A DNA stretch of 64,000 nucleotides, from contig JASANC010003313.1 in NCBI GenBank assembly GCA_030248135.1, positions 62,001 through 126,000 of the forward strand, written 5' to 3'. Origin of the DNA: Theristus sp. LFF4_11. Lineage: Eukaryota > Nematoda > Chromadorea > Monhysterida > Xyalidae. A program made the position numbers and the translations under genes. Position 1 is the first letter of the stretch. Each line of letters starts with the position of its first letter. Below, piece after piece: positions 11,701 to 21,282 of the stretch. A model generated the notes under the pieces. The model saw only the letters and a program-made list of their open reading frames with translations. It made no database searches and was not told the origin of the DNA.

Positions 11701-14700
11701 GGCTTATGTAAAAGTCAGAATATTATCTAAAAATGCGGGAGACGCATATAAAAGGAGGAATATGGCCTTGTGTAAGCAGTGAAAGACTTGGCTCGACAAC
11801 CTTTTCAAGTCTCTGATGTGGTACACACGGATACAAGTACATAAGAGTCATATTTTTGCGCCGTTTATTTTTTATTTAGGTTGCAAGTGGCAACCCTCGT
11901 ACATTGTAGACAAATGAAACTTTCACATTTGCCTTTTTCTAGCATTTAGCGACCTCTAAAACCACTAAAATAACGATCAGACTTTAGATCGCTGACACTG
12001 GTTTGCACAAAGTGTATCGCAGAGGCATTGGGAACGCAAGGTCTCCTTCTGTGGCAATGACTCACCGGTTTATCCTGGCACAAGAGTTTGGTAAAAAGGG
12101 TGAAAATCAACGGAAGACAACACTTTTTGCACTGGTGCTGCTGTATGCACAGCGGTGCGTACGTTAGCAACAACGATAAAGCTACATGCAGCAATGTTTT
12201 GCAATCTCTGATGTTTCTGTTTTTTGCACAGAATTTACAGTATAGCCGATTAAACATGGCAGCTTTTTTCAGGGTGCAAGGAGCGCGCGAATTTTGAATA
12301 AAAGAAAAAGAAGTTCAGAAACCAAATTGTATGCCAAATTTGACGCGTTTTTTAAGCTAATGGATTATCCGTATTATTCTGTTCATTCTTTCTCCCTTGT
12401 ACATATGGTTGGAAATTATGTTGGTATTTTTGAAAAAAAAAACCTGACGGCCCGGGCTCATTTATTCGGCCATGCTGTACAGAATTTCGCACATGATGTG
12501 ATTTTAGACTAAACTGAAGAGGACAATTGAAAAATATCTAGATAACTTCAAAATTTTTACGCTTTTCAACAAGCTTGTAAACAACAAACGCGGCGCAAAA
12601 ATATGACTCTTATGTACTTGTATCCGTGTGTACCACATCAGAGACTTGAAAAGGTTGTCGAGCCAAGTCTTTCACTGCTTACACAAGGCCATATTCCTCC
12701 TTTTATATGCGTCTCCCGCATTTTTAGATAATCAATATGTGTTCGCCCTTTCAATTTTTACCTGCAACATTTTGACAGGTGAACAAAAATGTTTCCTGGG
12801 GTAATTCCATCCGGAGATTTTGCAAATTGGGTTAATTTTTTACCCAGACCCTGTTTTTGGGTAAAAAATTGGGTATTTTTAAAAGTTCGCAGGGTTTTCA
12901 CCTGGTTTTAAGTGTTCGCCCTTTCAATTTTTGTCTAAAATTGTTTCATAACCGAACAAAATAGTTTCCTAGGGTAATTTCATCCGTAGATTTTGAAAAT
13001 CTAATTACTTTTTTGCCCCGACTATTTTTTGGGCAAAAAATTGGGCACTTTCAAAAGTTCGGAGGTTTTGACCTGGTTTCAAATGTCGCCCTTTCAATTT
13101 TTGTCTGAAATTGTTTCATAACCAAACAAAAACGTTTCCTGGGGTAATTGCAGCTGTAGATTTTGAAAATCTGGTTACTTTTTTGCCCCGGCCCTTTTTT
13201 GGGTCAAAAATTGGGCAATTTTTGTCTAAAGTTGATTCATAACCGAACAAAATAGTTTCCTGGGGTAATTTTATCCGTAGATTTAAAAAATCCAATTACT
13301 TTTTTGCCCCGACCATTTTTTGGGCAAAAAATTGGGCATTTTCAAAAGTTCGGAGGTTTTGACCTGGTTTCAAATGTCGCCCTTTCAATTTTTGTCTGAA
13401 ATTGTTTCATAACCAAACAAAAAAGTTTCCTGGGGTAATTGCAGCTGTAGATTTTGAAAATCTGGTTACTTTTTTGCCCCGGCCCCTTTTTGGGTCAAAA
13501 ATTGGGCAATTTTTGTCTAAAGTTGTTTCATAACCGAACAAAATAGTTTCCTGGGGTAATTTCATCCGTAGATTTAAAAAATCCAATTACTTTTTTGCCC
13601 CGACCATTTTTTGGGCAAAAAATTGAAGTTTTCAAAAGTTCGGAGGTTTTGACCTGGTTTCAAATGTCGCCCTATCAATTTTTGTCTGAAATTGTTTCAT
13701 AACCGAACAAAAAAGTTTCCTGGGGTAATTGCAGTTGTAGATTTTGAAAATCTGGTTACTTTTTTGCCCCGGCCCTTTTTGGGTCAAAAATTGGGCAATT
13801 TTTGTTTAAAGTTGTTTCATAACCGAACAAAATAGTTTCCTGGGGTAATTTCATCCGTAGATTTTAAAAATCCAATTACTTTTTTGCCCCGACCATTTTT
13901 TGGGCAAAAATTGGGCATTTTCAAAAGTTCTGAGGTTTTGACCTGGTTTCAAATGTCGCCCTTTCAATTTTTGTCTGAAATTGTTTTATAACCGAACAAA
14001 AAAGTTTCCTGAGGTAAGTGCAGCTGTAGATTTTGAAAATCTTGTTACTTTTTTGCCCCGGCCCTTTTTGGGTTAAAAATTGGGCATTTTTTGTCTAAAG
14101 TTGTTTCATAACCGAACAAAATAGTTTCCTGGGGTAATTGCAGCTGTAGATTTTGAAAAATTGGTTACTTTTTGCCCCTGCCTTTTTTGGGTCAAAAATT
14201 GGGCAATTTTTGTCTAAAGTTGTTTCATAACCGAACAAAATAGTTTCCTGGGGTAATTTTATCCGTAGATTTAAAAAATCCAATTACTTTTTTGCCCCGA
14301 CCATTTTTTGGGCAAAAAATTGGAGTTTTCAAAAGTTCGGAGATTTTGACCTGGTTTCAAATGTCGCCCTTTCAATTTTTGTCTGAAATTGTTTCATAAC
14401 CGAACAAAAAAGTTTCCTGGGGTAATTGCAGCTGTAGATTTTAAAAATCTGATTACTTTTTTGCCCCGGCCCTTTTTGGGCAAAAAATGGGCAATTTTTG
14501 TCTAAAGTTGTTTCATAACCGAACAAAATAGTTTCCTGGGGTAATTTCATCCGTAGATTTTAAAAATCCAATTCCTTTTTTGCCCCGACCATTTTTTGGG
14601 CAAAAATTGGGCATTTTCAAAAGTTCTGAGGTTTTGACCTGGTTTCAAATGTGCCTATAATTTTTGTCTGAAATTGTTTCATAACCGAACAAAAAAGTTT

Positions 14701-17700
14701 CCTGGGGTAATTGCAGTTGTAGATTTTGAAAATCTGGTTACTTTTTTGCCCCGGCCCTTTTTGGGTCAAAAATTGGGCAATTTTTGTTTAAAGTTGTTTC
14801 ATAACCGAACAAAATAGTTTCCTGGGGTAATTTCATCCGTAGATTTTAAAAATCCAATTACTTTTTTGCCCCGACCATTTTTTGGGCAAAAATTGGGCAT
14901 TTTCAAAAGTTCTGAGGTTTTGACCTGGTTTCAAATGTCGCCCTTTCAATTTTTGTCTGAAATTGTTTTATAACCGAACAAAAAAGTTTCCTGAGGTAAG
15001 TGCAGCTGTAGATTTTGAAAATCTTGTTACTTTTTTGCCCCGGCCCTTTTTGGGTTAAAAATTGGGCATTTTTTGTCTAAAGTTGTTTCATAACCGAACA
15101 AAATAGTTTCCTGGGGTAATTGCAGCTGTAGATTTTGAAAAATTGGTTACTTTTTGCCCCTGCCTTTTTTGGGTCAAAAATTGGGCAATTTTTGTCTAAA
15201 GTTGTTTCATAACCGAACAAAATAGTTTCCTGGGGTAATTTTATCCGTAGATTTAAAAAATCCAATTACTTTTTTGCCCCGACCATTTTTTGGGCAAAAA
15301 ATTGGAGTTTTCAAAAGTTCGGAGATTTTGACCTGGTTTCAAATGTCGCCCTTTCAATTTTTGTCTGAAATTGTTTCATAACCGAACAAAAAAGTTTCCT
15401 GGGGTAATTGCAGCTGTAGCTTTTGAAAATCTGGTTACTTTTTTGCCCCGGCCTTTTTTGGGTCAAAAATTGGGCAATTTTTGTTTAAAGTTGTTTCATA
15501 ACCGAACAAAATAGTTTCCTGGGGTAATTTCATCCGTAGATTTTAAAAATCCAATTACTTTTTTGCCCCGACCATTTTTTGGGCAAAAATTGGGCATTTT
15601 CAAAAGTTCTGAGGTTTTGACCTGGTTTCAAATGTCGCCCTTTCAATTTTTGTCTGAAATTGTTTCATAACCGAACAAAAAAGTTTCCTGGGGTAAGTGC
15701 AGCTGTAGATTTTGAAAATCTGGTTACTTTTTTGCCCCGGCCCTTTTTGGGTTACAAACTGGGCATTTTTTGTCTAAAGTTGTTTCATAACCAAACAAAA
15801 TAGTTTCCTGGGGTAATTGCAGCTGTAGATTTTGAAAAAATTGGTTACTTTTTGCCCAGGCCGTTTTTGGGTCAAAAATTGGGCAATTTTTGTCTAAAGT
15901 TGTTTTATAACCGAACAAAATAGTTTCCTGGGGTAATTTCATCCGTAGATTTTAAAAATCCAATAACTTTTTTGCCTCGACCATTTTTGGGCAAAAATTG
16001 GGCATTTTCAAAAGTTTGGAGGTTTTAACTTGGTTTAAAATGTCGCCCTTTTAATTTTTGTCTGAAATTGTTTCATAACCGAACAAAAAAAGTTTCCTGG
16101 GGTAATTTCAGCCGTAGATTTTGAAAATCCGGTTACTTTTTTGACCCAACCTTTTTTTGAGTTAAAAATTGGGCAAATTTTGTCTAAAGTTGTTTTATAC
16201 CCGAACAAAAAGTTTCCTGGGGTAATTTCATCCATAGATTTCGAAAATCCAATTTCTTTTTTGCCCCGACCATTTTTTGGGCAAAATTGGGCATTTTCAA
16301 AATTTTGGAGGTTCTGACCTGATTTCAAGTGTCGCCCTTTCAATTTTTGTCTGAAATTGTTTCATAACCGAACAAAGAAAGTTTCCTGGGGTAAGTGCAG
16401 CTGTAGATTTTAAAAATCTGGTTACTTTTTTGCCCCGGCCCTTTTTGGGTTAAAAATTGGGCATTTTTTGTCTAAAGTTGTTTCATAACCGAACAAAAAA
16501 GTTTCCTGGGGTAAGTGCAGCTGTAGATTTTAAAAATCTGATTACTTTTTTGCCCCGGCCCTTTTTGGGTAAAAAATTGGGCATTTTTTGTCTAAAGTTG
16601 TATCATAACCGAACAAAAAAGTTTCCTGGGGTAATTGCAGCTGTAGATTTTGAAAAACCGGTTACTTTTTTACCCCCGCCCTCTTTTGGGTCAAAAATTG
16701 GGCATTTTTAAAAGTTCATAGACTTTGACATGGTTTCAAGTGTTCGCCTTTTCAAATTTCACCTTCGGCACTTTCGCAGTCGAACAAAAATGTTTCCCGG
16801 AATAATTTCATCCGTAGATTTTAAAAATTTAGTTAAATTTTTACCCCGACCCTTTCAGACACAGTGGGTTAAAACCCCTGGCCTACACCAACAGGACGAA
16901 TACAATGCGTAGCAACCCTCAAATTCAAGCACATAATTAGTTGAAACAAACAAAATTAGAAAAACGGCAACCAAATAACCAAAGTCGTGACGATTCGGGC
17001 GAATCAGCCGTGGAAACTTGGCGAGATCGGTCCAAAAACAAAAAAACAGGAGATCTGTGGAGTCCAGGGTAATTCAATGCGCTGATCAGGGATTTTTGGG
17101 TTACATTTCTTAAGGAAGCACAGTTTTAGATACTGAATCGTGACAATTTCGGGTAAATCAGCCGTGGAACCTGACGGGCGACATCTCTCCAAAACGAAAA
17201 ATGAAATCAGTGTAATCGCTGTAAGCCGAATGGGAAGTTCGGAAGAACGGATGCCCAACGCATTCTGAATTTTGTCCGATTTTGGGACTTATGTAAAAGT
17301 CAGAATATTATCTAAAAATGCGGAGGACGCATATAAAAGGAGGAATATGGCTTTGTGTAAGCAGTGAGAAACTTTTTTGCTTCACAACTATTTTCAAGTT
17401 TCTGATGTGGCACACGGATACAAGTACATAAGAGCCATATTTTTGCGCCGTTTATTCATTATTTCGGTTGCACATGGTAGCCCTCTTACTTTTTCGACAA
17501 ACGAAATTTTTACATTCGATGAATTTCGAGCAAATAGTAACATAAAGCTGCCAAATTAAAGACAACATCTTCGATCACTGACACTGCTTTGCCAAGGACA
17601 AAGCGTTGCGCAGAGGCATTGGCGAAGACACTGTCCCCTTCTTGTGGCGAAGGCAATGTCCCCTTCTTGTGGCGAACGCAATGGCTCACGGAACGGACGG

Positions 17701-20700
17701 TTCAGCCAATATCCACACTCCTCCTATGTACATACAACAATCCACAGGACTTTGGTACCTTCGGGTTTTTTGGAATTGGGGAGGAAAGTGAAAATTAACG
17801 GAAGACAACACCTTTTTGTCACGGGTATGTATGACCTATTTTTTAAACGTGTCCCACTGAAATGACGTCATGTGCCGCCAAACATGCGCTTGCCGTTCAC
17901 TGCAAACCAGACTTTCCGTTTAGCCGATTTCTTTCCGTAAACAAATGGTGAATGTCGAATCGGTCACACCAAACTGAAATTTTAGTGCCTGTACTTTGAC
18001 AAACGGGCGTTTTTAAACCAAATGACGTCATTTTAGTCCGGACACGTTTGAATAAATCCACAGTACCTACATAGCTGTGCGTACGTCATCAACAATAAAG
18101 CTTATCTGCAGCAACGCTTTGAAGTCTCTAATTTTTTGTTTCTGCACAGGTTTGCAGAATTTCGCACATGCTGTGATTTCACACTAAGCTGAAGAGGACA
18201 AGTGAAAAACGCTTTGAAGGTTTTTAGGTTTTTCATTAAAACAAACGCGGCGCAAAAATATAACTCTTATGTACTTGTATCCGTGTGCCACATCAGAAAC
18301 TTGAAAATAGTTGTGAAGCAAAAAAGTTTCTCACTGCTTACACAAAGCCATATTCCTCCTTTTATATGCGTCCTCCGCATTTTTAGGATTTTGGGTTAGT
18401 TTTCTTACGTGAGCAACTCTAGATGCTGAATCGTGACGATTTCGGGCGAATCGGCCGTGGAAATTGGCGAAATCGGTCCAGAAACGAAAAACAAGAAAAG
18501 GGTGTTTTCCAGGGTAATTCAATGCGCTGATCACGGATTTTGGGTTAGTTTTCTTAGGTGAGCAACTCTAGATACTGAATCGTGACGATTTCGGGCGAAT
18601 CGGGTTGTGGCGTAGAATCGGTCCGGAAACGAAAAAAAAGAAAAAGGTGTTTTCCATGGTAATTCAATGCGCTGATCACGGATATTGGGTTAGTTTTCTT
18701 ACGTGAGCTACTCTAGATGCTGAACCGTGACGATTTCGGGCGAATCGGCCGTGGAAATTGGCGAAATCGGTCCAGAAACGAAAAATAAGAAAAGGGTGTT
18801 TTCCAGGGTAATTCAATGCGCTAATCACGGATTTTGTGTTAGTTTTTTCAAGTGAGCAACTCTAGTTACCCAAATCGTAACGATTTCGGGCGAATCGGCC
18901 GTGGACTTCAGCGAGATCGGTCCAGAAATGAAAAAAAAGAAAACGGCGTTTTCCATGGTAATTCAATGCACTGATCACGGATTTTGGGTTAGTTTTTTAT
19001 GTGAGCAACTCTAGATACGGAATCGTGACGATTTCGGGCGAATCGGCCGTGGAAATTGGCGAAATCGGTCCAGAAATGAAAAACAAAAAACGGTGTTTTC
19101 CATGGTAATTAAATACACTGATCACGGATTTTGTGTTAGTTTTTTCATGTGAGCAACTCTAGATACCGAATCGTGACGATTTCGGGCGAATCGGCCGTGG
19201 AATTTAGTGAAACCGGTCCAGAAATGAAAAACAAGAAATCGGTGTTTTCCATGGTAATTCATTGCGCCGATCACGGCTGGGTCAGTTTTCTTATGTGAGC
19301 AATTCTAGGTACTGAATCGTGACGATTTTGGGCGAATCGGCCGTAAAAATAGCATAGACGAAATTGGCCTAAAAACGAAAAATGAAAAACCTGAGTTGTC
19401 CGGGGTTTAGAAGAATGTGTGACCAACGTATGGTGATTTTAGTCCGACCTTTGGGGCTTATGTAAAAGTCAGAATATTATCTAAAAATGCGGGAGACGCA
19501 TATAAAAGGAGGAATATGGCCTTGTGTAAGCAGTGAAAGACTTGGCTCGACAACGCTTTTCAAGTCTCTGATGTGGTACACACGGATACAAGTACATAAG
19601 AGTCATATTTTTGCGCCGTTTATTTTTTATTTCGGTTGCAATTGGCAACCCTCGTACATTGTAGACAAATGAAACTTTCACATTTGCTTTTTTCTAGCAT
19701 TTAGTGACCTCTAAAACCACTAAAATAACGATCAGACTTTAGATCGCTGACACTGGTTTGCACAAAGTGTATCGCAGAGGCATTGGGAACGCAAGGTCTC
19801 CTTCTGTGGCAATGACTCACCGGTTTATCCTGTCACAAGAGTTTGGTAAAAAGGGTGAAAATCAACGGAAGACAACACTTTTTGCACTGGTGCTGCTGTA
19901 TGCACAGCGGTGCGTACGTCAGCAACAACGATAAAGCTACATGCAGCAATGTTTTGCAATCTCTGATGTTTCTGTTTTTTGCACAGAATTTACAGTATAG
20001 CCGATTAAACATGGCAGTTTTTTTCAAAGTGCAAGGAGCGCGCGAATTTTGAATGAAAGAAAAAGAAGTTCAGAAACCAAATTGTATGCCAAATTTGACG
20101 CGTTTCTTTAAACTAATGGATTATCCGTATTATTCTGTTCATTCTTTCTCCCTTGCACACATGATTGAAAATTATGTTGGCATTTTTGAAAAAGACAACT
20201 CCTAGTCAGCGACTAATGCCGCCTTGATGGACTGCCTCATTTATTCGGCCATGCTGTACAGAATTTCGCACATGATGTGATTTTAGACTAAACTGAAGAG
20301 GACAATTGAAAAATATCTAGATAACTTCAAAGGTTTTACGCTTTTCAGCAAGCTTTTAAACAACAAACGCGGCGCAAAAATATGACTCTTATGTACTTGT
20401 ATCCGTGTGTACCACATCAGAGACTTGAAAAGCGTTGTCGAGCCAAGTCTTTCACTGCTTACACAAGGCCATATTCCTCCTTTTATATGCGTCTCCCGCA
20501 TTTTTAGATAATATCACACTGATCAGAAAGCTTATAAAATCAAAAAAAAAGAAAAAAGTTTTTCTCACCGAAGAAAAGTGAAGCAAAAACATCTCGGATG
20601 CAAAGTATTGCATATTGACTAATTCGGTATTGAAACTAACTATAACAGGAAAGACAACAAAGAACTACAAAGGTTTCTCTGATTAATCTGGTACTGCGCT

Positions 20701-21031
20701 ATTTTCGTTTTGCTTGTACTCCTTAATTTTTTGGTTTAGTTTAAAACTTGAGTGTTTCCAGCGAACACCGCAAGGCAACGAGTGTGATCCAACACATCAG
20801 ACGCCATGGCCGTTGAAGGCGAAATTGAAACTCGACGAAGTTGGCATGCGAAAACTGCTCGACGAAACAGAACGCGGCCGACAGGTGACCCTTGGGCTGT
20901 CGCTGGAGCCGGATGTACGCGAGTGCTGGCCGCGATGCGAGTCGAATCGAACGGAGGATTTGGAGAAAATGAAATTTCGACACAACAGCGACGCGGTGAA
21001 CCGAAAGCGGCACCCGATACGTTATGGATGA
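8755..21031 (+). CDS. DUF273-family paralogue, copy 2, split by satellites and probably missing an exon
   Basis: Exon 1 is 8755-9098 (MAQLDRMRCTVIVAFAVI, a signal anchor), exon 2 is 9258-9905 and the last exon is 20762-21031 (ECDPTHQTPWPLKAKLKLDE to the stop). Splice positions and phases equal those of copy 1. Exon 2 keeps LDADTGVCNPDHC, YERFFLWE and DNGALLTLLLEEF. The HGWK exon that copy 1 has at 6659-6383 is not visible anywhere in 9906-20761, which is satellite and transposon. Exon 2 ends in phase 2 and the last exon begins in phase 0, so direct joining would shift the frame. It is therefore a likely pseudogene, or a gene with a cryptic exon or a 10.9-kb intron I cannot resolve. The first 420 bp of exon 2 are nearly identical to copy 1, while the rest is much more diverged. 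Confidence 0.72.
10121..10160. repeat. Poly-G tract
   Basis: A run of about 16 G, a T, then 8 more G and GAGAAGGGGG. It could form a G-quadruplex and its exact length should be treated with caution. It lies in the intron of DUF273 copy 2 just before the satellite block. Confidence 0.9.
10443..11340 (+). repeat. Satellite 1, first array
   Basis: Tandem array of the monomer containing GTTTCCTGGGGTAATT, TTTTTTGCCCC and GGGCAAAAAATTGGGC. Monomers of about 120 and 175 bp alternate to give a unit of about 295 bp. The first monomer, starting AATCAATATGTGTTCGCCC, is an edge variant that is repeated almost identically at the start of the second array (12733). Confidence 0.93.
11341..11721 (+). repeat. 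Satellite 2, short array (two to three monomers)
   Basis: Diverged monomers marked by GTGAGCAACTCTAGATACC and AATCGTGACGATTTCGGGC. They end in GGCTTATGTAAAAGTCAGAA, the same sequence that precedes all three 1-kb inverted-repeat elements of this block. Confidence 0.88.
11722..12732. mobile_element. 1-kb inverted-repeat element, copy 1
   Basis: Bounded by inverted arms of about 140 bp, 11722-11862 and 12592-12732, starting ATTATCTAAAAATGCGGG and ending in its complement. Each arm contains CATATAAAAGGAGGAATATGG, a TATA-like box pointing inward. The interior has no transposase-like frame; a 103-codon minus frame at 11946-12257 has no recognisable similarity. Two further copies lie at 17307 and 19474. 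Confidence 0.85.
12733..16860 (+). repeat. Satellite 1, main array with nested periodicity
   Basis: About 4.1 kb of the same monomers as at 10443. Units of about 120 and 175 bp alternate (about 295 bp). A larger block of about 982 bp is duplicated almost exactly, so that for example 14095-14283 and 15077-15265 are identical. Monomers become more diverged and irregular after about 16000, as expected at an array edge. Confidence 0.95.
16861..17306 (+). repeat. Array edge: short unique piece and diverged satellite 2
   Basis: About 120 bp of A-rich unique sequence (16861-16980) is followed by two diverged satellite 2 monomers (GTCGTGACGATTCGGGCGAA, then ACTGAATCGTGACAATTTCG). These lead into GGACTTATGTAAAAGTCAGAA immediately before the second inverted-repeat element. 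Confidence 0.7.
17307..18386. mobile_element. 1-kb inverted-repeat element, copy 2
   Basis: Same family as 11722, but both arms carry the copy-specific variants CGGAGGACGC/GCGTCCTCCG and a shifted middle segment (GAGAAACTTTTTTGCTTC and its complement). The terminal GATAAT of the right arm is missing and satellite 2 follows directly. The interior differs from copies 1 and 3 and contains a short tandem CCCTTCTTGTGGCGAA repeat near 17636-17680. Confidence 0.83.
18387..19473 (+). repeat. Satellite 2, main array with monomer about 147 bp
   Basis: Seven tandem monomers, identified by successive GTGAGCAACTCTAGAT motifs near 18410, 18559, 18703, 18852, 19003, 19149 and 19297, with a spacing of 144-151 bp. 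Each has AATCGTGACGATTTCGGGC, GAATCGGCCGTGGAA and TTTTCCATGGTAATT. The spacing is close to one nucleosome core. Confidence 0.93.
19474..20514. mobile_element. 1-kb inverted-repeat element, copy 3
   Basis: Same family as 11722 and very close to copy 1 throughout. It is bounded by ATATTATCTAAAAATGC and its complement. Both arms carry ACAACGCTTTTCAAG or its complement, where copy 1 has ACAACCTTTTCAAG in both arms. It closes the repeat block; unique sequence and the last exon of DUF273 copy 2 follow. Confidence 0.85.
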
Positions 21032-21282
21032 TTTAGAGTCTATTCAATTGCTAATCCGAATAATTCTCTTTTGAAAGTCATTGAGGAATTGCGAAGTTTT
21101 GCGTTCATCACCATTACACGGTTTTCATTGCTGATTAGGAATTTCTTTCAAACGAGTCTTTAAACTTTAGCAGCAAAACTAGTAGCAACGTTGTTTTCTC
21201 GATACGGGATTGATGTTGTTGTCCTGTGTGCATTGTTGCGGATTTCAGGTGCAAAGCTTACTTGCCGGATAGATAAAACAGG

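Noticed and set aside
11946..12257. A 103-codon minus-strand frame in the 1-kb element, also at 19833-20027
   Set aside because: No recognisable domain, not conserved in copy 2 at 17307, and composition like the surrounding non-coding DNA.
14095..16711. Several 60-100 codon frames with repeats such as LPQETILFGYETTLDKNCP
   Set aside because: They are open stretches of satellite 1 monomers in phase by chance and recur with the repeat.
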